Positions 7,578 through 12,189 of a DNA stretch of 12,189 nucleotides are shown piece by piece. Every line of letters starts with the position of its first letter. The first letter of the stretch is position 1. The notes beneath the pieces were generated by a model, which searched no databases, was not told the DNA's origin, and saw nothing but the letters and a program-made list of their open reading frames with translations. The position numbers and the translations under genes were made by a program. The stretch is from PS1 clade bacterium. Its GTDB lineage: Bacteria; Pseudomonadota; Alphaproteobacteria; RS24. The DNA lies in NCBI GenBank assembly GCA_016779015.1, contig JADHOK010000033.1:1-12189 (forward strand). The letters are read 5' to 3'.

Positions 7578-8444
7578 TTACACCTTCTTCTGGTAGATGG
7601 TCGCGAACAAGCCTTCGGGGCGCAACATCAGCACGGCAAACATAATCAGATAACCGATGATGTTTTTCACCTCGGGCAAATAGGCGGCGGCGAACGGTTC
7701 GGCAATGCCGATAATCAACCCGCCAATCAGCGCCCCGGGCAGTGAGCCGAAGCCGCCAATCACCGCAGCGGCGAAAGCTTTAATGCCGAGAAATCCATTG
7801 AGCGGCCCGATGAGGGTGATGGGCGCGAGCAACACACCGGCGACGCAGCTAATCGCTGCGGCCAGCCCCCAAACGCCGGAGTAAACCAGCTTGACCGGAA
7901 TGCCGACATAAAACGCCGCCAACTGGTTTTGCGACGCCGCCTGCATGGCAATGCCCCAGCGGCTATAGCGCAAAAACAGAAATATCAGCGACACCACAGC
8001 CACTGTGCCGCCCATAATCGCCAGACGGTCATGGCCGATAACTGCCCCGCCGAAATTCGAGGTGCCGACAAACGGCGTGTCGAGGCTCAACGGCGCTTGC
8101 CCCCAAATCATGCCGGCAACGGCGCGAAAGATGAAGCCAAGGCTGATGGTAAGAATGACGATGGAGAATTGCGGCTGGCCGATAATACGGCGCACCACCA
8201 CCGCATCGACCAGAAAGCCGAACACCGCCATCACGCCCATGGCGAGCAGCAAGCCGAGCCAGAAATTAAAACCCCAAGTGACGATGATGGTGAAGGCAAC
8301 AAACGAGCCGAGCATCATAATATCGCCCTGCGCGAAATTGACCATTTCAGTCGCCTTGTAAATCATCACAAAACCCATGGCGATGAGACCGTAAACACAG
8401 CCTTGCGACAAACCGATAACCAGCAGTTGAAAAAACTCTGCCAT
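7578..8444 (-). CDS. livH: Liv-type ABC transporter permease LivH
   Basis: This 288-residue polytopic permease is the first structural gene of the transporter. The N-terminus reads GLSQGCVYGLIAMGF, followed by MVNFAQGDIMMLGSF (34-48), the LivH hallmark. The ATPase-contact loop is RYSRWGIAMQAASQNQLAA (159-177), and AFAAAVIGGFGSLPGALIGG (223-242) matches the family C-terminal half. I chose the ATG at 8444, 4 bases after AGGGAA (8449-8454). An upstream in-frame TTG (8468) would add eight residues but lies in the inverted repeat and lacks a ribosome site. The 230-base leader before it carries repeats and an operator-like element. Confidence 0.95.
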   Translation of the reverse strand: MAEFFQLLVIGLSQGCVYGLIAMGFVMIYKATEMVNFAQGDIMMLGSFVAFTIIVTWGFNFWLGLLLAMGVMAVFGFLVDAVVVRRIIGQPQFSIVILTISLGFIFRAVAGMIWGQAPLSLDTPFVGTSNFGGAVIGHDRLAIMGGTVAVVSLIFLFLRYSRWGIAMQAASQNQLAAFYVGIPVKLVYSGVWGLAAAISCVAGVLLAPITLIGPLNGFLGIKAFAAAVIGGFGSLPGALIGGLIIGIAEPFAAAYLPEVKNIIGYLIMFAVLMLRPEGLFATIYQKKV

Positions 8445-8463
8445 AAAATTCCCTATTTTCCGC

Positions 8464-8477
8464 GTCAACCGATTGAC
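8464..8477. promoter_or_regulatory. Operator-like inverted repeat upstream of livH
   Basis: GTCAACCGATTGAC has perfect 5-bp arms (GTCAA/TTGAC) around CCGA and is symmetrical at 12 of 14 bases. It sits 20 bases upstream of the livH ATG. The size and symmetry fit a dimeric regulator site; the winged-helix regulator encoded directly upstream is one candidate, by position only. A 5-bp hairpin (CGGCG-ACA-CGCCG, about 8477-8489) adjoins it. Confidence 0.4.
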
Positions 8478-8501
8478 GGCGACACGCCGCGCACGGCCCC
8501 T

Positions 8502-8533
8502 TAAACGCGGCCTCCTAAACGCCGCCTCCTAAA
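8502..8533. repeat. 14-bp imperfect tandem repeat in the livH leader
   Basis: TAAACGCGGCCTCC (8502-8515) and TAAACGCCGCCTCC (8516-8529) differ by one base and are followed by a partial TAAA. Read on the minus strand each unit presents TTTAGGAGG, a Shine-Dalgarno-like sequence, but no substantial reading frame follows. The surrounding leader (8445-8674) holds no gene. Confidence 0.85.
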
Positions 8534-8613
8534 ACAAGTCCCCCGCTATAAGGCAACCACCTTAAGCCTCCCATGGGAAACAGCTCCGAACACTAGCAGG
8601 AAAAACGCCCCGA

Positions 8614-8637
8614 ATTGAAGTAAAGATTGAAGCAAAG
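8614..8637. repeat. 12-bp direct repeat between the regulator gene and livH
   Basis: ATTGAAGTAAAG (8614-8625) is directly followed by ATTGAAGCAAAG (8626-8637), identical at 11 of 12 bases. It lies about 37 bases past the regulator stop and 170 bases upstream of the livH start. Head-to-tail 12-bp spacing is near one helical turn, so two bound proteins would sit on roughly the same face. A weak extended -10-like TGCTAGTGT lies just downstream on the minus strand (about 8590-8598), with no convincing -35. Confidence 0.8.
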
Positions 8638-8674
8638 AGCGCTTACTTACTCAAAAAAATGCAAAATCGGCACG

Positions 8675-9433
8675 CTACTCGGCGACATGACGCACGGCTT
8701 TATCCGACAGCACATTATCGATGAAATCGCTATACACGGTGAAAGTGGATTTATGCGACGCCAGCCCGGCGCACACCTCATCGACAATTGTATTGAGCTG
8801 TTGCGTCAAGGCCCGTGTCGGTCGGATGTAAGCCTTCTTGCCCTTGCGATATTTTTCAAATTGCCGCGTCTCAATCATCGAATTGATGAACTGGCGCAGG
8901 CTTTCATGATCGATTGGGAAATTGTGGCGCAACTGGGTCAGCTCCACCCCGCCAAATTTCTCCCTATCGAGGACAAAAAATGTAATGCCGCGCTTCATCG
9001 GGCTCTTCAGCACAAACGGCATCAGATTGTTCACGCGGGTATAAATATCGAAGGACTGCGTGATCCGATAGACATCACGAATGGTCGGCGAATAGGGCAG
9101 CAGGCGACGCTGATTGCGCACCCGCCATTCCTGACTGACTTGAAATACCAGCCAAAGCAATTTTTGACTGGGCCGGATTTCATAATCGGGCCGCCCCGTC
9201 GTCACCACAAAACCACCTTTTTCCGCTTTCCGCAGCATCAGGCGCAGGCTTTCCGGACTGCAGCCGATAATATTAATAAGCTCGCGCGGCACAACCGTGC
9301 GGCCTTCTTCATGGCGCAATAGAATATGACCGAGGATGAGTTCTTGATTGCTTGGGCGTTTGTCAAAAACCAGCCCTTCGGCGATTTGGTCGACCGCCAG
9401 GACTTTTTTTACGCTGTCTGAATCGATACGCAT
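8675..9433 (-). CDS. Putative transcriptional regulator with two winged-helix-like segments
   Basis: I do not recognise a named family with certainty. The 252-residue protein is soluble and basic. Residues 33-96 look like a winged helix: helices around ILGHILLRHEEG and RELINIIG, a recognition-like helix SPESLRLMLRKAEKGG, and a wing ending YEIRPSQKL. A second segment, 151-225, repeats this layout (TQLRHNFPIDHESLRQFINS, then AYIRPTRALTQQL). The two share spaced ESLR and Y.IRP.....L positions, suggesting an internal duplication of MarR-like domains. A central stretch (100-150) could be a sensor or linker. The ATG at 9433 follows GGGGGAG (9440-9446); a TTG at 9454 would place that site inside the gene. 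It lies upstream of, and in line with, the liv operon, so it may control it or be co-transcribed. Confidence 0.65.
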   Translation of the reverse strand: MRIDSDSVKKVLAVDQIAEGLVFDKRPSNQELILGHILLRHEEGRTVVPRELINIIGCSPESLRLMLRKAEKGGFVVTTGRPDYEIRPSQKLLWLVFQVSQEWRVRNQRRLLPYSPTIRDVYRITQSFDIYTRVNNLMPFVLKSPMKRGITFFVLDREKFGGVELTQLRHNFPIDHESLRQFINSMIETRQFEKYRKGKKAYIRPTRALTQQLNTIVDEVCAGLASHKSTFTVYSDFIDNVLSDKAVRHVAE

Positions 9434-9563
9434 TTCAGACTCCCCCAATACCAAAATGAGAACACATCACATAATCGGTTGCAATGATAAAAACAGTTTT
9501 TTTGGGTTGAGCCGCGCCGACTGAGATTGTGGGGTGTTTTTGTCCCAATAGGAGGGGGAACTT
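9434..9563. promoter_or_regulatory. Divergent intergenic region
   Basis: These 130 bases separate the minus-strand regulator from the plus-strand membrane protein, so promoters for both must lie here or within the flanking genes. It is AT-rich in its first half, with TTGCAA near 9478-9483 and a run of T at about 9497-9503. I see no confident -35/-10 pair. The strong ribosome site GGAGGGGG (9551-9558) belongs to the downstream gene. Confidence 0.35.
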
Positions 9564-9983
9564 ATGACAGAAATAGAACTTATGAGTGTAGCCGTTGAGA
9601 GCCGTCAGGCTTACGGGCTGTATAATATCGGCTATGGCGTGCTTAGCCTGGTGATTATCATTATCGCCTATCTGGTGCGCCACCAACCCATGTGGTTCCG
9701 CAGCATTTCTGCGGCGATTGCTGTATTTTTCATCTTCAACACTTTCACCTTATTGACCGCCAGCCAAGGCGCATTCCTTGGTTTTGCCAGCACATTGAGC
9801 ACCATGGCTGCTGAAGGCAATGCGCCAATGATGAAAGCGTTTATGGAAAGCAATGGTTTGACCGCCGGTCAAGCGATGACACCGCCGACTTGGCAGGTGC
9901 TCGGCCCAATCGCCATGCTGGCCCACGCCGCATTGTCGGTTTACCTGTTTGTCGCCGCCAAATGGGACGGCGAAACCGCTTAA
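9564..9983 (+). CDS. Small integral membrane protein of unknown function
   Basis: I do not recognise this 139-residue protein. It has three likely membrane helices: about 19-38 (a run of Val/Ile/Leu ending before RHQP), 45-66 (ISAAIAVFFIFNTFTLL) and 111-132 (VLGPIAMLAHAALSVYLFV). Between helices 2 and 3 lies a Met- and Ala-rich loop (about 77-108) with MAAEGNAPMMKAFME and TAGQAMTPPTW. The short N-terminus is acidic and the tail ends KWDGETA. It has one of the best ribosome sites in the window (GGAGGGGG, 5 bases before ATG) and its own strong terminator, so it is probably a well-expressed single-gene unit. No catalytic motif is visible. Confidence 0.75.
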   Translation: MTEIELMSVAVESRQAYGLYNIGYGVLSLVIIIIAYLVRHQPMWFRSISAAIAVFFIFNTFTLLTASQGAFLGFASTLSTMAAEGNAPMMKAFMESNGLTAGQAMTPPTWQVLGPIAMLAHAALSVYLFVAAKWDGETA

Positions 9984-10013
9984 TCCGATAAAGGCGCTAA
10001 GAGGCGAATGATA

Positions 10014-10045
10014 ACGGGCGCGTGGTTTTTCATGCGCCCGTTTTT
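10014..10045 (+). terminator. Rho-independent terminator of the membrane protein gene
   Basis: ACGGGCGCGTG (10014-10024) pairs with CATGCGCCCGT (10031-10041) in an 11-bp stem containing one G-U pair, with a six-base loop, followed by a T run. It starts 31 bases after the stop of the membrane protein gene on the same strand. Confidence 0.88.
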
Positions 10046-10070
10046 GTTGGGATTTTATGAGGGGTGCAAC

Positions 10071-10099
10071 GCGCGCCTTCGGTAGGGCGATAGGCGCGC
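10071..10099. repeat. Hairpin in a convergent gap, sharing sequence with 1826-1844
   Basis: GCGCGCCT (10071-10078) and AGGCGCGC (10092-10099) form a perfect 8-bp stem. Inside it CCTTCGGTAGGGCG (10076-10089) is identical to 1830-1843. The site precedes the 3' end of the minus-strand cupin gene; no T run follows on either strand, so a simple terminator role is uncertain. Confidence 0.6.
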
Positions 10100-10117
10100 T
10101 AGACCTTGCTTCGCTCG

Positions 10118-10474
10118 CTAAGCACTTTTATCGCCCCACGCGCCGTGGAATTCATATACCAAGGCTTCTTCGTCACCGACCACCCAGCTATCATGACCCG
10201 GCGCGACGAAATAGGCGTCGCCTGCGCCATAGGTAACTTCCGTGCCGTCATCATGGCTGGCGGCGATCGTGCCCTTTATCACAATGCCTAGGTGCGTGGC
10301 TTGACAGCTATCCGTGCCAACCGTCGGCTTAATGTCTTCCGACCAACGCCAGCCCGGCTGCAAGGTCAAACGCATAATCCGCTGCCCGTTAACATTAACC
10401 GCTTCAGCGCGGGCGTTATTCGGTTCGTTCACCTCGCTATCGGTGGCAAAACTTTTGACATCAATCGATGCCAT
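10118..10474 (-). CDS. Small cupin-domain protein
   Basis: This 118-residue protein looks like a single cupin beta-barrel. Residues 34-45 (MRLTLQPGWRWS) and 61-71 (HLGIVIKGTIA) fit the first conserved cupin segment, and 83-97 (YGAGDAYFVAPGHDS) fits the second, with G, PG and H. Only some of the usual metal ligands are evident (His61 and His94 are candidates), so metal binding and catalysis are open; many such proteins bind small ligands or have unknown roles. The ATG at 10474 follows AGGAG (10483-10487) by 8 bases; a longer in-frame start lies beyond that site. It is 78 bases downstream of the GST-like gene on the same strand, so co-transcription is possible. Confidence 0.8.
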   Translation of the reverse strand: MASIDVKSFATDSEVNEPNNARAEAVNVNGQRIMRLTLQPGWRWSEDIKPTVGTDSCQATHLGIVIKGTIAASHDDGTEVTYGAGDAYFVAPGHDSWVVGDEEALVYEFHGAWGDKSA

Positions 10475-10552
10475 AGCACTTCTCCTCATCTGACAATATC
10501 AAACGATAGTCACAATGAGGCGGGGATGGGCAGCCCAAATAAATTGTTATTG

Positions 10553-11335
10553 CTAAGCGGCGTCTAAAACAAAGCGGCCATAATTAGCCAGGTCGGCGGC
10601 GAATTCTGCGCGCGCATAAAGCCCCTGCACATGGGTAAAGAGTTTGGGATAGGCGCGCAAGCCGGGCAGAATGGGCGGCAGGCCTTTCTTCGCCAGCTCT
10701 TCGGCCATGCGGCCTTCATTGCCCAATAGCGCCAACTCGCATGCCAGCACCACATCGGCCAAGCTCAGCGCATCGCCGGCCAGAAAATCGCCATTGCCCA
10801 AAGCCGCCTCGCAAGATTTGCAATAGCCCTCAAAAGCCTTGGCCATAGCGCCGTGCAACGCCGCATCGAGGCCCTCGCCCGCCAAAATATAAGACTGGAT
10901 GGTGTTGGCAAAAAGCAGCGTCTTGTCGAGGAAGCCGTCAATGCGCGCGCGCTGCGCCGGACGGTCGCCGTAAAGCGCCGGGGCGTTGGGGCCGGTCAGC
11001 GCCGCCAGCCGCATAATCGAGTTCGATTCAAAAACCCCCAGCGTGCCGTCTTCGGCAAAAGCGGCGGGGATATCGCCGAACGGATTGGCCGCCAAAAAGC
11101 TGTCGGTCTTGTACAGCTCGCCGGAAAAACCGGTGCTGGCGATGCGGCGCGCATCGGCGTGGTGGGCTTTTTCGGCTTCGGTCATTTTCACCGCATCATA
11201 ATCCCACAGCCAATCGGCCATCTCGGGCGGGGCGCTGCCCAGCACCTCGATCTCAGCACCGGAAAACCGCGCCACAATCGTCGCTTTGTAAACCCGCGGA
11301 TTGGGGAGATAAGAAATTATCCGAATATCGCTCAT
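10553..11335 (-). CDS. Glutathione S-transferase-like protein, eEF1B-gamma-like
   Basis: This 260-residue protein has the GST layout. The N-terminal thioredoxin-like domain contains NPFGDIP (84-90, with the cis-proline) and ESNSI (103-107), which contacts glutathione in relatives. The C-terminal helical domain carries FLAGDALSLADVVLACEL (184-201). The first 40 residues (N12, R14, K17, SGA 25-27, VL 31-32, PPE 36-38) resemble the GST domain of eukaryotic elongation factor 1B-gamma more than common bacterial GSTs, from memory of that family. About 35-40 extra residues (roughly 42-80) lie before NPFGDIP. No Cys or Tyr is obviously catalytic. The start follows GAGGTGA (11343-11349). It could be a detoxification enzyme, a disulfide-bond reductase or a non-catalytic protein. 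Confidence 0.82.
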   Translation of the reverse strand: MSDIRIISYLPNPRVYKATIVARFSGAEIEVLGSAPPEMADWLWDYDAVKMTEAEKAHHADARRIASTGFSGELYKTDSFLAANPFGDIPAAFAEDGTLGVFESNSIMRLAALTGPNAPALYGDRPAQRARIDGFLDKTLLFANTIQSYILAGEGLDAALHGAMAKAFEGYCKSCEAALGNGDFLAGDALSLADVVLACELALLGNEGRMAEELAKKGLPPILPGLRAYPKLFTHVQGLYARAEFAADLANYGRFVLDAA

Positions 11336-11349
11336 TTTCGTGTCACCTC

Positions 11350-11393
11350 AGCGCCTCTGCAGCGCCTCTTTAGAGCCTCTTTAGAACCTCTGC
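11350..11393. repeat. 11-bp tandem repeat, four copies
   Basis: Four adjacent 11-base units: AGCGCCTCTGC, AGCGCCTCTTT, AGAGCCTCTTT and AGAACCTCTGC. Variation is stepwise between neighbours. The array lies directly upstream of the GST-like gene's ribosome site, in its untranslated leader or promoter. On the gene's strand each unit contains GAGG. Confidence 0.88.
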
Positions 11394-11426
11394 ATCATAT
11401 GAGACGAGAATGGTAAACACGCCACC

Positions 11427-11484
11427 CCAATTGTCAATTGGATGGGGGATGGGGGGGATGAGGGGGGATGAGGGATGAGGGGGG
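11427..11484. other. Palindrome and G-tract cluster
   Basis: CCAATTG-T-CAATTGG (11427-11441) is a near-perfect 15-base palindrome. It is followed by five plus-strand G runs (11444-11448, 11451-11457, 11462-11467, 11472-11474, 11479-11484) separated by 2-4 bases of mostly AT or ATGA. This meets the usual pattern for an intramolecular G-quadruplex. It ends 3 bases before the tRNA fragment. The gene-free stretch 11336-11701 holds this, the 11-bp repeat, the tRNA fragment and the CGACC motifs. Confidence 0.75.
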
Positions 11485-11487
11485 AAA

Positions 11488-11532
11488 TGGTGCCGGCAGA
11501 GAGACTTGAACTCCCGACCCTCTGATTACAAA
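11488..11532 (-). tRNA. 3' fragment of tRNA-Thr(UGU): integration site
   Basis: Read on the minus strand these 45 bases fit tRNA positions 32-76 exactly: anticodon loop TTTGTAA (anticodon TGT, 11528-11530), 3' anticodon stem TCAGA, variable GGGTC, T stem GGGAG/CTCTC around TTCAAGT, 3' acceptor strand TGCCGGC, discriminator A, and encoded CCA. The sequence beyond 11532 contains no D arm, no 5' acceptor strand and no matching 5' anticodon stem, so this is not a working tRNA. A 3' tRNA piece starting at the anticodon loop, next to a tyrosine recombinase gene, is the classic trace of site-specific integration. The intact gene would be expected at the other end of the element, to the right of the window. 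Confidence 0.88.
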
Positions 11533-11576
11533 TTAGGGTAGGCGATGATTGATTTGAGTTGAAGTTTGTTTCTTTA

Positions 11577-11680
11577 GGTCGATATGCGCCCGCAACACGG
11601 GGAGTTGAGCAGCTTTTCATAAAAAAATTGGTCGAACCAGGACGACCGAGGTTGACGCCTCGTGCGACCTATATGCGACC
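11577..11680. promoter_or_regulatory. Cluster of GGTCG/CGACC motifs between att site and integrase
   Basis: Five copies of GGTCG or its complement occur at 11577-11581, 11630-11634, 11643-11647, 11665-11669 and 11676-11680. Three adjoin ATAT, as GGTCGATAT at 11577 and as ATATGCGACC and CGACCTATAT at the right end. The last two form an 11-bp-spaced direct repeat GCGACC. The position between the crossover site and the integrase start is where arm-type recombinase sites and the integrase promoter usually lie. Confidence 0.4.
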
Positions 11681-11701
11681 CAATATTTTATGGAGACTGT
11701 A

Positions 11702-12061
11702 ATGAAACAAAAAATCACCAAGCGTACCATTGAGCAAATTATGCCAGTGATGAAGGCCACCATCATTTATGACACAGAAGTTAAGGGGCTGCACTTGAAG
11801 CTCTACCCTTCGGGTAAGGCCAGCTTTCACCTCTATTACCGCACACTCGGCAGGGTTGAGCGCAGACCTAAACTTGGTCAGTACCCTGCCATGACCCCCG
11901 AGCTGGCGCGCTCTGCGGCCTCTGAGATGATTTTGACAGTCATGAGCGGTAAGGACCCAAAACCAATCAAAGAGCTACGAAACCATGCCACCATAGGCTC
12001 GGTCGTGGCAGCTTATATCTCTCGTCGAGAAGAAAACGCCATTAAGCCCAGAACTGTCTAG
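11702..12061 (+). pseudogene. Tyrosine recombinase (P4-type integrase), truncated by an IS
   Basis: The 119-residue product matches the N-terminal arm-DNA-binding domain (DUF4102 type) of P4-like integrases: KITKRTIEQIM at the start, YDTEVKGLHLKLYPSGKASF (23-42), a strand pair ending LGQYPAMTPELARS, and SGKDPKP. The catalytic domain with the Arg-His-Arg-Tyr residues is absent; full-length relatives have about 400 residues. The frame enters the insertion sequence at 12055, whose TAG provides the stop, so only about 118 codons are native. The ATG at 11702 follows GGAGA (11692-11696); the ATG at 11690 lacks such a site. The truncated protein could not recombine DNA but might still bind arm-type sites. 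The remainder of the gene may lie beyond the IS. Confidence 0.85.
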
Positions 12062-12189
12062 CCCCATTTTTCAGTGCCACTTATTTTGTCGTTCTCTAAT
12101 AAGGTTTCGGGGACGGGTGGTCTCATGCCCAATGCGTGATGAGGTCTGATCTGGTTATATTGTCTGAGCCAGGTATTGATTGCGACCTG
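12055..12189. mobile_element. IS3-family-like insertion sequence, one end (partial)
   Basis: The boundary is placed at TG (12055-12056), the usual terminal dinucleotide of IS3-family elements, where the integrase homology stops. The first 25-30 bases (TGTCTAGCCCCATTTTTCAG and on) should be the terminal inverted repeat, with the transposase stop codon inside it, as is common in this family. The other end, and so any target duplication, is outside the window. Confidence 0.7.
12058..12189 (-). CDS. IS transposase C-terminus, integrase-core type (partial)
   Basis: The minus-strand frame entering from the right edge encodes 43 residues and ends at TAG (12058-12060). WLRQYNQIRPHHALGMRPP is characteristic of the end of the DDE integrase-core domain of IS3-family OrfB transposases (consensus around W...YN..RPH.ALG..PP). 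The last acidic residue of the DDE triad would lie upstream, outside the window. The stop codon overlaps the plus-strand TAG that ends the broken integrase, within a CTAG palindrome. Subgroup assignment is not possible from this fragment; IS481 is a less likely alternative. Confidence 0.82.
   Translation of the reverse strand, partial: QVAINTWLRQYNQIRPHHALGMRPPVPETLLENDKISGTEKWG

Larger units (their letters stand above)
11488..12189. mobile_element. Left end of a tRNA-integrated element
   Basis: The region begins at the displaced tRNA-Thr 3' fragment and contains an integrase N-terminal part reading inward, then an insertion sequence. The orientation of the fragment (3' end facing the chromosomal genes on the left) puts the element on the right. 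The far end and its cargo are outside the window, so its size and type (prophage, island or integrative plasmid) are unknown. Confidence 0.72.

Noticed and set aside
8465..8494. Nine-codon leader peptide (GTG start after AAGGGG) before livH
   Set aside because: The size and GTG start are common by chance in a GC-rich leader; there is no codon run that would suggest attenuation.
8627..9322. Plus-strand open frame (231 codons) opposite the regulator
   Set aside because: No family resemblance or ribosome site; the minus-strand gene has a good site and patterned helices.
11488..11570. Complete functional tRNA-Thr
   Set aside because: Sequence upstream of the anticodon loop on the minus strand has no D arm, no 5' acceptor strand complementary to TGCCGGC, and a broken anticodon stem.
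11381..11620. Minus-strand open frame (79 codons) across the tRNA fragment and G runs
   Set aside because: It translates the tRNA-derived sequence and the C-rich complement of the G runs; no ribosome site.

Overview
The window looks like a piece of an alphaproteobacterial chromosome (moderate GC, metabolic operons with good Shine-Dalgarno sites, a Liv-type ABC operon that includes an acyl-CoA ligase, a bacterial glutathione transferase). It ends on the right in an integrated mobile element. The taxon is inferred from gene content and style only; no rRNA or other marker gene is present.

Left part (1-1805, plus strand): the C-terminal end of a cytochrome P450, then a short-chain dehydrogenase/reductase and a TesB-like acyl-CoA thioesterase, closely spaced and probably co-transcribed. 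Together they suggest oxidation and CoA-ester turnover of a lipid-like or alicyclic compound. A hairpin separates them from a converging operon.

Central part (1858-9433, minus strand, read right to left): a regulator with two winged-helix-like segments, then LivH, LivM, LivG and LivF (two permeases and two ATPases of a branched-chain amino acid-type importer), a long-chain-type acyl-CoA synthetase, and a secreted periplasmic binding protein. The ligase lies between the ATPase and binding-protein genes, so the imported substrate is probably a carboxylic acid that is made into its CoA ester on entry. The leader before livH holds an operator-like inverted repeat and two small tandem repeats.

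Right-central part (9564-11335): a plus-strand orphan three-helix membrane protein with a strong terminator, then two minus-strand genes: a small cupin and a glutathione transferase-like protein that most resembles the GST domain of eukaryotic elongation factor 1B-gamma. A four-copy 11-bp tandem repeat sits just upstream of the latter.

Right end (11336-12189): a G-tract cluster, then the 3' 45 nt of a tRNA-Thr(UGU) with no 5' half (an attachment site), repeated GGTCG/CGACC motifs, and the N-terminal arm-binding domain of a P4-type tyrosine recombinase. The recombinase gene is cut after about 118 codons by an IS3-like insertion sequence, whose transposase 3' end runs off the window on the minus strand. 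The chromosomal backbone therefore appears to end near 11488, where an integrated and apparently decaying element begins.
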